A stretch of DNA of 64,000 nt from Flaviramulus basaltis (GTDB lineage Bacteria > Bacteroidota > Bacteroidia > Flavobacteriales > Flavobacteriaceae), in NCBI RefSeq assembly GCF_900114265.1, contig NZ_FPKV01000001.1, positions 806,001-870,000 of the forward strand, read 5' to 3'. How positions within the stretch are numbered: position 1 is the first letter of the stretch; every line of letters starts with the position of its first letter. This document shows, one piece after another, positions 34,126 to 42,208 of the stretch. Under the pieces are notes generated by a model that did no database searches, had not been told where the DNA came from, and was given only the letters and a program-made list of their open reading frames with translations. The position numbers were made by a program, and so were the translations under genes.

Positions 34126-34503
34126 TTACACTTCTGAAATTTTGCTCGAAAACTTTTCAAATAATAGTTTCATTCTTGTTTCAATTTGAGCCAAAGAGGG
34201 TTTTTCTTTGCCAATGTACAAAATCATAAACGCATGAGGTGTTGATAAATTGTTAAAATACAACCCTTTATTTAACCTATAAACTTCTCTCAATAAACGT
34301 TTTATATGATTTCTATCAATAGCGGTTTTAAAATTTCGTTTACTTACTGAAACCCCTGTTTTAGCTATTAAATCTTTTTCAAAAGTAGAAGGTAAATAAA
34401 CCAAGCGTAAGGGATATGCAGAAACCGATTTACCTTCGGTAAATAATTGATCAATAAGCTTTTTGCTTTTAAGCTTTTCTTTTTTGGAGTAGGTAAATTT
34501 CAA
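34126..34503 (-). CDS. rnpA: Ribonuclease P protein component
   Basis: Protein subunit that assists the RNase P RNA in 5-prime processing of tRNA. The 125-residue product has the N-terminal KKEKLKSKKLIDQLFTEGKSV and the RNR-type signature KRNFKTAIDRNHIKRLLREVYR (the conserved basic helix). The start codon appears to be TTG: an in-frame stop lies 6 bases upstream of it and the next Met is near the C-terminus. A -7 element is 19 bases upstream. Here rnpA heads an operon with DUF4349 and an S41 protease, and rpmH is not adjacent. Confidence 0.93.
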   Translation of the reverse strand: MKFTYSKKEKLKSKKLIDQLFTEGKSVSAYPLRLVYLPSTFEKDLIAKTGVSVSKRNFKTAIDRNHIKRLLREVYRLNKGLYFNNLSTPHAFMILYIGKEKPSLAQIETRMKLLFEKFSSKISEV

Positions 34504-34522
34504 CTGGATTTATTTTATTTTT

Positions 34523-34530
34523 CAAAGGTA
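34523..34530 (-). promoter_or_regulatory. -7 element of rnpA
   Basis: On the minus strand this reads TACCTTTG (TAnnTTTG), giving a short leader of about 14 bases to the TTG start at 34503. It lies just after a terminator hairpin, so rnpA begins a new transcript. Confidence 0.6.
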
Positions 34531-34542
34531 TGCAAAATAAAA

Positions 34543-34567
34543 AAATCACTTATTAGTAAAGTGATTT
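34543..34567 (-). terminator. Terminator upstream of rnpA
   Basis: On the minus strand AAATCACTT (34567-34559) pairs with AAGTGATTT (34551-34543), with a 7-base loop and a following T-rich run. It ends transcription coming from the broken membrane-protein gene before rnpA. Confidence 0.8.
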
Positions 34568-34618
34568 ATGGAGTTTTATTTAAGGTGGCGGTATGCGCAG
34601 TGTGTTTGCACAGTTGTT

Positions 34619-35308
34619 TTAGTTTAGGATATTTACCTTTTCAAGAAATAATTTAAGACCGATTAAAATACTCCATAACGGTAAAGCAAGTACTCCCAAT
34701 AACGAACCAATATCAAGAAAATAATGCAAAATTGTATTTGCTGTAGTAATAGGAATTTTAGAATTCTCCTCAAATGTTGCTGGTGGGATGCGGAGAGGAA
34801 TTGTGCTAACAAAAATTATATAACCAACAAAAAAAAGGCCCACAAATGTAAGCCCAAAACCCACAACCATTCCAAAATGACGAAGACCTTTGGAGAGAAA
34901 CCCTTTTGTGCGTAAGCTAATAAAAATGAGCTATACACCAAATACACCCAGATGAAGCATGTATAAAATATCAGACACAATTTTAGGCAATATGAGTAAT
35001 GAAAAAAGAGCAATAAAAGAAATTGCAGTAATGCCCGTGGTAATAGTCGTTTTGGTTATAATAGGTATTTGTTTTTGAGACATCTTTTGAAGAGCAATTA
35101 CAACTGGAATTAAAAGTAGAAATTGGATACTAACCCCCACATCATGGAATCTGTTCAAGATAATACTAGCACCCATATTGGAAGATCTGAGTATTAAATA
35201 GCCAATTAGAGATATGATAACAAGAACACCAAGTATACCACTAGCTACTGCTGCCCAACCAGAATTACGAAAAGGCATTTTTATTGTGGGTAATGTTTTT
35301 GTTTGCAT
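34619..35308 (-). pseudogene. Frameshifted membrane-protein pseudogene
   Basis: Three overlapping minus-strand frames read as one membrane protein of about 230 codons. The ATG at 35308 begins a segment ending LYMLHLGVFGV at a TAG (34931-34933). The sense then continues in a second frame (YSSFLLAYAQKG), and near the AAAAGGG run at about 34909 it moves to a third frame (LSKGLRHFGMVVGFGLTF), which runs to the stop at 34619. Hydrophobic helices occur in all three parts. Family not recognised. Its 3-prime neighbour is a terminator, and upstream, 38 bases away, is the DUF1579-like gene. Confidence 0.7.
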
Positions 35309-35346
35309 TTAAGGTTTAGTTAGCTTTTAATTTCAATTTTTATCTT

Positions 35347-36045
35347 CTATTTCTCTTTACTTCTTAAGAAATCAATTTCACTTCCTTTTCTATATTTCCC
35401 GTTGTCTATTTGATAATATTCTGCTTTATAATGATCATTATCGATAAATATGATTAGCAGATGATCTTTTATTGTCATTCCAGGAATAGGTTCAAATTCA
35501 GATTCAAAGGTGATTGTTTTTGTTGTTGAATCGTAAGCGCCTTCAGATGTTACAATAGAGCTATAAAGGTGATTACCGATTGTGTTTTTTATAAATTTAT
35601 TTTTTACATTATCGTAGCCTTCAAGATCAATACCATGAAATTCCGTTTCTTTCATTTTACCATCTTGAATGGGCATTTCTAATTTTCCATCTCCATCTAT
35701 GGTTACAATAAAGTAACGACCATTCGCAATTGCTTCTCTCACAAGTTTTCCGCTGAACTCCATTGAAATCATGCTTGTCGTAGAATCAATGAAATCGAAA
35801 TGCCTGCCTTTGAAAGTCCAGTTACCTACCAAATCTGCAAGTAATTGATGATGTTTTCCTGGCCTAGAATAATCAAGTATTTTATTATAAGTATACTCTT
35901 GGGTTGAATAAACAGAGATAATGGAATCCTTATTATTTTGTGCAAAATATGAGGTTCCCCAAAAAGCAATTACAATAATAAAAATAATTGAAGAGAGGTT
36001 TTTTAGAAAACCAGAACCCTTCACTTTTGTATCTAATTCTATCAT
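35347..36045 (-). CDS. DUF1579-like protein with N-terminal membrane anchor
   Basis: A 232-residue protein with one transmembrane segment or uncleaved signal (about 15-35), then a region with LLADLVGNWTFKGRHF, a GIDLEGYDNVKNKFI segment and DSTTKTITFESEFEPI. These follow the pattern of DUF1579 proteins (lipocalin-like, function unknown). It is likely extracytoplasmic. It precedes the frameshifted membrane-protein gene by 38 bases on the same strand. The start ATG is the only good option in a 417-base upstream gap. Confidence 0.65.
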   Translation of the reverse strand: MIELDTKVKGSGFLKNLSSIIFIIVIAFWGTSYFAQNNKDSIISVYSTQEYTYNKILDYSRPGKHHQLLADLVGNWTFKGRHFDFIDSTTSMISMEFSGKLVREAIANGRYFIVTIDGDGKLEMPIQDGKMKETEFHGIDLEGYDNVKNKFIKNTIGNHLYSSIVTSEGAYDSTTKTITFESEFEPIPGMTIKDHLLIIFIDNDHYKAEYYQIDNGKYRKGSEIDFLRSKEK

Positions 36046-36462
36046 TTAAGTATTAATTTAAATCATTTGTATTTTTTTTCGTTTTATTTGGTCTTTTAAT
36101 TCTTAGTCCTAAGGGAGATTTAATTTTAAAACCTTTTGACGACATAACGACTTAATTAGATATAGACGAAGATTTATATCCATTTTATTTGTTCTATTAC
36201 ACCATTTATATTTATAATAATGCTGTAGAATCTATTCTTAAATTTATACGAAAAAACTTAATGATATAAGGACAACTATTTGTCGATATATAGTATTAAC
36301 ACCTAAACTTTACGTTTAGTCTCAAAAGTCAAATTTTTTAAGTAAGTGTTTTAATATTCTATTAAAGAGATGTTTAAGTTAAAGATATAACAAATATTCA
36401 TTCGTTTAACATGAACAATAAGAAATTTTAATTTTTTAATATGTTAAAGAATAGGCATAAAA
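36046..36462. other. Gene-free spacer
   Basis: No supported reading frame is seen. The only structure I note is a small inverted repeat, CTAAAC/GTTTAG (36303-36308 and 36314-36319). No exact TAnnTTTG promoter element was found on the minus strand for the DUF1579-like gene. The spacer separates that gene from the iron-uptake pair. Confidence 0.5.
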
Positions 36463-37578
36463 TTATTTCTTGTATTTTCTACCATACCAAAGTAAAACAC
36501 CTGTTATAGGAAGGCTTGCGGTTAATAAACTCACTAAAAATGCAATAATTTTACCTATAATTCCACCAATTGCACCTATATGAATATCGTAATTCATGCG
36601 AAGTATTTTATCTGCTACTTTAGTGTTTTCATATCTACCATAAATGGTTTGTGATGATATTTCTTTTAAGGTGTTTTGGTCAAAAAACAAAAAATCTGAG
36701 TCGTAGTATAACCCATCACTATTGGTTACTTCTACATAAATACTTTCAGATTGGGAATGCGGATAATGTATTTCAAAGCTTTTTGCTTTTGGATTTTCTT
36801 TTTTCAGTTTGCTTAAAAGGTTATCTATAGGCAATATGTTTGGATTGTTTAAAGGGGTTTCACTTTTACTGTTTGGAATTAGAAATGTTGGATTTTTATC
36901 GCCTCCAAAAGAAACATAAACTGCTTTTTGAAACCAATTGTAAGACATCACTAAACCTGTAAATGCAAGTATAAAAGCTAATGAACAAACATAAAAACCT
37001 AAAATAGAATGTAAATCGAAATTTTTTCTTTTCCAGCGTGTTGTTTTCTTCCAGTCGAATTTTAAGCGTTGTTTTAAGTTTTTGCGCTTTTTAGGAAGCC
37101 ATAATATAAATCCGGAAATAAGGATAATAACAAAAAGCAATATGGAAACACCTACGACTTCTTCTCCGATAGCTTTAGGTAACCACAACCTTATGTGTCC
37201 TTTTAAAACAAAACTAAAAAAACCAGAAAGATGGTCTTTTACGTGTAACACTTTTCCTGAATAAGGGTTTAAAAAAACGCTTTGATAGAATTCTGGATTA
37301 TAATCATAAAAAACAACTTCAATAGCTTCGTTTGGGTTTCCATATATTGTTCCGTGTACCAAGTTGTTGGGAAATATTTCTTTGGCTAAACCTTTTGCTT
37401 CTGTAGGTGTTAAAATGGTTTCGTTTTGAGGTGTAACTATTTTGTAATCATCATAAAGACTTTCAATTTCACTTCTAAAAGCCCAACAACATCCGGTAAT
37501 AGCAACAATAAAAACCACTAAACCAGAAACAAGCCCTAATATTTTATGTAGTTGTAGTATGAATTTTCTAAACGTCAT
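36463..37578 (-). CDS. PepSY-associated transmembrane protein
   Basis: A 371-residue inner-membrane protein with four transmembrane helices (about 14-36, 138-160, 188-212 and 340-365) and PepSY regions between them. The pattern FILQLHKILGLVSGLVVFIVAITG and the later NFDLHSILGFYVCSLAFILAFTGLV are characteristic. Such proteins often accompany TonB-dependent siderophore receptors, some acting as ferric-siderophore reductases, and this one follows such a receptor by 56 bases. A hairpin between the two genes may reduce read-through. The conserved His residues in the helices could bind haem. Confidence 0.88.
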   Translation of the reverse strand: MTFRKFILQLHKILGLVSGLVVFIVAITGCCWAFRSEIESLYDDYKIVTPQNETILTPTEAKGLAKEIFPNNLVHGTIYGNPNEAIEVVFYDYNPEFYQSVFLNPYSGKVLHVKDHLSGFFSFVLKGHIRLWLPKAIGEEVVGVSILLFVIILISGFILWLPKKRKNLKQRLKFDWKKTTRWKRKNFDLHSILGFYVCSLAFILAFTGLVMSYNWFQKAVYVSFGGDKNPTFLIPNSKSETPLNNPNILPIDNLLSKLKKENPKAKSFEIHYPHSQSESIYVEVTNSDGLYYDSDFLFFDQNTLKEISSQTIYGRYENTKVADKILRMNYDIHIGAIGGIIGKIIAFLVSLLTASLPITGVLLWYGRKYKK

Positions 37579-37593
37579 TTGTATTTTGTTAAA

Positions 37594-37619
37594 AGAGCAA
37601 CTCCTTAAGAAGTTGCTTT
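37594..37619 (-). terminator. Hairpin between the siderophore receptor and PepSY genes
   Basis: GCAACT (37597-37602) pairs with AGTTGC (37611-37616), with flanking A/T pairs. On the minus strand the T run after the stem is short, so it may act as a partial terminator or as an mRNA 3-prime stabiliser within the operon. Confidence 0.5.
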
Positions 37620-37634
37620 TTTCTCTATTGTTAA

Positions 37635-40058
37635 TTAAAATTTATATGAAATATTTGCGATTAAAGCCCTTGGTGTTTGTGGGTTTATAGTAGACCATCC
37701 TTTATAATATTCTTTATTAAAGGCGTTGTTTAGTTTTAAACCAATTCTATATTTATTAGCTTGGTAAAAAACAGATGCATTTGCTACGGTATAACTTGGA
37801 ATAATAAAATTACCTGTGGTTGTGTAGTTTTTCACAAAACGATCACTTGCGCCATTAAATCCAAAACCGATTCCAAAACCATCTAGTTTACCTTCTTGAA
37901 ATTCATAATTTGCCCAAAAATTATACAGTGTTTTTGGTCCAGCTTCTAATGGTCTTTTATTTAATATTAAAGGGTCATCAGTTTTTGTAGTTTTGCTTTC
38001 GTTGTTGCTATAACCTGCTCTAATATTTAAGCCTTTTATTGGGTTTGCGTTAATTTCAAATTCTACACCTTTACTTTCTACTTCACCGCCTTGAATTCTG
38101 TTAAAAGGCGAATCTGGATCTTGTATAACTCTGTCTTTTACTTTAATATCGTAATAGCTTATTGTAGCATTTAAACGGTTTTTGAAAAAGTTTGTTTTAA
38201 TACCAAACTCTATTTGGTTAGCTCTTTCTGGTTTAAAGGTTTCTAATTGTTGAGGACCATCTTCTGGATTTCCTACTAATTGTGGAGCCACATTATTAAA
38301 CCCGTTTTGAAGGTTTCCAAATAGTGATAGTTTGTCTTTAATAGGCTGATATAATAATCCGAATTTTGGTGAAATAGCATTTTGTTTATAATCATCATCC
38401 GGAGATGTTATATCACCTTCATTATCAAATCTATCTAGTCGTAATCCCATCATTGCAGAAAAATTATCAGTTAGATTAATAACATCAGAAACATATAAAC
38501 TATAAATATGATATTTAGATTTATTATTTCCAACAGCTTGAGATTCTAAAAAACCATCAACACCAGCAGTTGAAAGCGGGTATAAATCATCTTCTACTTC
38601 TGAGGTAAAAGGATTATCTCCGTTTGCACCGCCTTCTGGTGTAATATTTCCATAAAAAGCATAACCAGTACTATTATCTGTTGAAGTGGCATTAAAGTAA
38701 TCTAAGCCAATAACAACTCTGTTTCTAAGAGATGCAATTTTAAAGTCTCCTATAAAGTTTTGTTGAATATCTGTTGTTTGTGTGTTTGCGTTTTGCTTGC
38801 TTATAAACCTAGTAAATGTATCATTACCTAAAATACCATACTCAAATAAGTAAGAGTAATATCCTTTTGTAGAAGTTGAACTTTTTGATAATAATGTTTG
38901 CGATTGCCAAGTGTCTGACAATTTATAATCCATTTCAATTCTGTAATTCTGATTTGGGTTCTCTAAGGTTAAATCGTTACTAGTGAATGATAATTTGTTG
39001 TTATAGCCTAATTCCTTAAGGTCTTTTGCTTCAGTTGGAGCACTTCTATTTAAGAATAAAAAGGTTGGATTGGTTTGTTCGGCTTGTGTAATTTCTCCAT
39101 AGAACGAAAAGGAAAGTTTATTACTTACTTTGTAAGAAAGAGAAGGTGCTACAAAAAACGATTTTCTAAAACCGGCATCTTGAAAACTTTGCTCGGTAGT
39201 ATAGGCTGTATTTAATCTGAAGTAAAGATTGTCTTCTTTACTAAGTGCAGTGTTGAAATCTCCAAAGATTTGATTTAAACCGTAAGTTCCTGAAGTAAAT
39301 GATAATTCTCCTCCTGTTCCAACATACGGTTTTTTGGTAACCACATTTATAAGCCCACCATAAGAACTTACTGCGTTTCCAAATAAAGTTGCAGAAGGTC
39401 CTTTTAAGACTTCAATACGCTCAATATTTGCTGGGTTAATAGTTCCATTGGTTAATCCTGGTAAACCATTTACTAATTGCGGCTGTACAGAAAATCCGCG
39501 TAAAGCATAATATCCTGCACCATCGCCACCACGACCAGTTGAAGCCCAAAGCTGATCTACACCAACAGCATTTTTTAAAGCATCATCAAAATTAGTAACT
39601 AATTGAGATGCTAACAATTCGTTTGTAATTGTGCTATAAACTTGAGTGTTTTCAATATCCTTTAGAGGAAGCTTAGCAACGTATGCCGTTTTTTTTCTGG
39701 AGAATTTATTGGTGCGTTCCCCTTCAATTACAACTTCATTTAAAATTTCATTTCCTTCATACAAAGTAATATTTCCTAAATTTAAGATTTCGTTATTTTT
39801 TATAGATATTGAAATCTCTTTTGTTTTATAACCTAAATATGAAACGGATAATAAATAGTCTCCGTTTAGGATATTTGAAATTTGGAACTCTCCATTTTCA
39901 TTAGTTTGTGCACCTTTTGTTGTGTTTTTAATTGATATGTTTACACTAAATAATTTTGTTTTAGAGTTATCTGTAATAGTACCTTTTACCTCTGCATTTT
40001 GAGAAAAAGAGAAAGCACTTAGTAGAAAAAAGAGTAAAATCGTTAGTTGATTCTTCAT
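37635..40058 (-). CDS. TonB-dependent siderophore receptor
   Basis: An 807-residue outer-membrane receptor for ferric siderophores. Order: signal peptide (1-19, ending SAFSFS), a CarboxypepD-regulatory-like domain (about 22-105, VKGTITDNSKTKLFSVNISIK), a plug domain with NAVGVDQLWASTGRGGDGAGYYALRG and IERIEVLKGPSATLFG, and a 22-strand barrel ending in Phe (NISYKF). The plug sequence fits the siderophore subfamily. It has a good -33/-7 promoter with a small palindrome just upstream. The PepSY gene follows. Confidence 0.93.
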   Translation of the reverse strand: MKNQLTILLFFLLSAFSFSQNAEVKGTITDNSKTKLFSVNISIKNTTKGAQTNENGEFQISNILNGDYLLSVSYLGYKTKEISISIKNNEILNLGNITLYEGNEILNEVVIEGERTNKFSRKKTAYVAKLPLKDIENTQVYSTITNELLASQLVTNFDDALKNAVGVDQLWASTGRGGDGAGYYALRGFSVQPQLVNGLPGLTNGTINPANIERIEVLKGPSATLFGNAVSSYGGLINVVTKKPYVGTGGELSFTSGTYGLNQIFGDFNTALSKEDNLYFRLNTAYTTEQSFQDAGFRKSFFVAPSLSYKVSNKLSFSFYGEITQAEQTNPTFLFLNRSAPTEAKDLKELGYNNKLSFTSNDLTLENPNQNYRIEMDYKLSDTWQSQTLLSKSSTSTKGYYSYLFEYGILGNDTFTRFISKQNANTQTTDIQQNFIGDFKIASLRNRVVIGLDYFNATSTDNSTGYAFYGNITPEGGANGDNPFTSEVEDDLYPLSTAGVDGFLESQAVGNNKSKYHIYSLYVSDVINLTDNFSAMMGLRLDRFDNEGDITSPDDDYKQNAISPKFGLLYQPIKDKLSLFGNLQNGFNNVAPQLVGNPEDGPQQLETFKPERANQIEFGIKTNFFKNRLNATISYYDIKVKDRVIQDPDSPFNRIQGGEVESKGVEFEINANPIKGLNIRAGYSNNESKTTKTDDPLILNKRPLEAGPKTLYNFWANYEFQEGKLDGFGIGFGFNGASDRFVKNYTTTGNFIIPSYTVANASVFYQANKYRIGLKLNNAFNKEYYKGWSTINPQTPRALIANISYKF

Positions 40059-40098
40059 TTGTTTTTATTTAGACTAATTATGAATAATAAATTTTTAA

Positions 40099-40129
40099 CA
40101 AAAGTATCTTCTGTGGTCGAATTACACAA
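40099..40129 (-). promoter_or_regulatory. -33/-7 promoter of the siderophore receptor
   Basis: On the minus strand a -33 TTG (40129-40127) is followed after 20 bases by TACTTTTG (40106-40099), an exact TAnnTTTG. The leader would be about 35 bases to the ATG at 40058. A 13-base inverted repeat, ATTTAT-A-ATAAAT (40133-40145), lies directly upstream of the -33. Confidence 0.65.
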
Positions 40130-40276
40130 ATTATTTATAATAAATCTAAATAAGAATTTTTAAGAGGTTGATAACCCGATATAAAGGACCTAATTTATTG
40201 GGGTTTTTGAATTAAATTAGTAAATATTATAGCAATTTTAATTTATGTTTTTTAAGAAAAAAGAGAGTCAAAGCTA

Positions 40277-40308
40277 AAAAACCTCTTTGCTTTCACAAAA
40301 AGGTTTTT
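40277..40308 (-). terminator. Terminator of the MBL-S8-M1 operon
   Basis: AAAAACCTCTTTG (40277-40289) pairs with CAAAAAGGTTTTT (40296-40308) with one mismatch and a 6-base loop. It lies after the M1 peptidase stop at 40376. The rest of the 317-base gap to the receptor gene holds its promoter. Confidence 0.75.
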
Positions 40309-40375
40309 AAATTTTATAGAATACTTATCGATACAGATTCAGTTTTAAACCGGAATTATTCGAAGTAATATTCAG

Positions 40376-42193
40376 TTAATTACTATTGTTTTCTTTATCA
40401 ATATCTGCCATCATTTCTTTTGGGTCTATTTGAATACTTTTTATATCCTTGGAGGTTTCAAAAGTATAAGTTGGATATGCCCAAGCCCAATCTTTAATAA
40501 TTGTAGCAGAGGTTGGTTTTTCACCACGCATCATTTGTAATGGGATGTAAAAATCTTCTATACTACCATCGGTATAAGTCACTGTTAAATCTATTGGCAT
40601 TGGCATTAAACCAATTCGTTCCAATACAACAGTTTTATCTTCTACAGATTTTACACTATAATCAATAGTATTAGTTGTTTGCCCAAAATCAATTAAATAC
40701 CAATCTAATTCTAAACCAGAAACTTTTTCGGCTGTTCTAATAATATCTAAAGGTTTTGGATGCTTAAAAGCAAAATCATTAAAGTATTTCTTAATAGTTT
40801 GTTTTAGGTTGGTGTCTCCTATAATATATCCTAATTGTGCCATAAAAACTTCCCCCTTACTATAAGCCGAAATACTATAAGCCCTATTGAATTCATACCT
40901 GTCAGCATGCGTTGTTAAAGGTTGTTCTTTTCCAGATTTAGCTAAATAAATATAACTTTTGTAAGCACTAGAAGTTGGATTATCGTTATCCTCTTTCATA
41001 ATCTCATTCATTGCTAAATCACTAATATAACTTGTAAAACCTTCGTCCATCCACTCGTGTTTTGCTTCGTTTGATGCTAATAAAAACTGAAACCATGTAT
41101 GTGCCATTTCGTGTGCTGTAACGCCTACTAGACTTCCATAACTTCGGTTTCCTGTAATTAAAGTACACATTGCGTATTCCATACCACCATCACCACCTTG
41201 AATAACCGAATATTGCTTGTAAGGATATTTGCCAACATGTTCACTATAATACTGCATAAGCTCAACCGTTTTTGGTTGCATTTTTTTCCAGCTTTCTAGT
41301 TTCTCTTTATCTAAAGTGCTTTTGTAATAAAAGTTTAAAACAGGTCCGTTTGGAACTTGCATGGTATCGTGAATATAATCAGGATCTGCAGCCCAAGTAA
41401 AATCATGAACTTCTGGCGCTATAAAATGTAAAACTTTTTTGTTTCCGCTTATTTCATTTTCACTTTGTAGATAACCAGAACCTCCAACAACATAATTCTT
41501 GTCTATGGTTAATTTCACATCAAAGTCACCCCAAACACCATGGAATTCACGCCCTATATATGGGTCTGCGTGCCAACCTTCAAAATCGTATTCCGCTAAT
41601 TTTGGGTACCACTGTGTCATAGATAAAGCAACACCTTCTTTATTGTTTCTTCCAGAACGACGTATTTGTAAAGGTACTTGTCCATCAAAAAGCATATCAA
41701 AAGTGACACTTTCACCTGGTTGAATAGGTTTCGCTAAATCAACTTCTAAAACAGTACCAACCGTTTCATATTGGATAGAAGCTCCATTTTGTGTTAACGA
41801 ATTAACTTTTATATAGCCAATTTCGTTTGGAGCAAGTTTACTAATTCTATCTCCAACTCTTGGATCTGGATCTGCAATAGTACGAGAACGCACATCCATT
41901 TCACTTCCTGGTTGAAAAGCATTAAAATATAAATGATAATACACTCTATTTAAAACATCTGGAGAATTATTAGTGTATACCAACTTTTGTTTTCCTTGGT
42001 ATTGGTAGCTATTTACATCCATATCAATGTCCATTTTGTAGTCAACATGTTGTTGCCAATAATTGGAATTAGATGATGTTGATGGGGCTGCGGTAGATGT
42101 TACCACAGAGGTATTTGTTGCCACCACGTTTTTATTACTGCTACAAGACAACAAAAAGGAAACACTAAAAAGAAAAATTAAGAAACGATTCAT
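40376..42193 (-). CDS. M1 family metallopeptidase
   Basis: A 605-residue zinc aminopeptidase-like lipoprotein. The signal has lipobox FLLSC (Cys17) and a Ser/Thr/Ala linker. The zinc site is HEMAH at 361-365 with the third ligand Glu384 in NEAKHEWMDEG. GGMEY (336-340) corresponds to the GxMEN exopeptidase motif. The N-terminal beta-sandwich of M1 enzymes is present and the C-terminal part is short. It probably removes N-terminal residues from peptides on the periplasmic or outer face. It follows the S8 protease by 15 bases, in an operon with it and the MBL hydrolase, and ends at a terminator. Confidence 0.92.
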   Translation of the reverse strand: MNRFLIFLFSVSFLLSCSSNKNVVATNTSVVTSTAAPSTSSNSNYWQQHVDYKMDIDMDVNSYQYQGKQKLVYTNNSPDVLNRVYYHLYFNAFQPGSEMDVRSRTIADPDPRVGDRISKLAPNEIGYIKVNSLTQNGASIQYETVGTVLEVDLAKPIQPGESVTFDMLFDGQVPLQIRRSGRNNKEGVALSMTQWYPKLAEYDFEGWHADPYIGREFHGVWGDFDVKLTIDKNYVVGGSGYLQSENEISGNKKVLHFIAPEVHDFTWAADPDYIHDTMQVPNGPVLNFYYKSTLDKEKLESWKKMQPKTVELMQYYSEHVGKYPYKQYSVIQGGDGGMEYAMCTLITGNRSYGSLVGVTAHEMAHTWFQFLLASNEAKHEWMDEGFTSYISDLAMNEIMKEDNDNPTSSAYKSYIYLAKSGKEQPLTTHADRYEFNRAYSISAYSKGEVFMAQLGYIIGDTNLKQTIKKYFNDFAFKHPKPLDIIRTAEKVSGLELDWYLIDFGQTTNTIDYSVKSVEDKTVVLERIGLMPMPIDLTVTYTDGSIEDFYIPLQMMRGEKPTSATIIKDWAWAYPTYTFETSKDIKSIQIDPKEMMADIDKENNSN

Positions 42194-42208
42194 AATGATT
42201 ATAAAATA

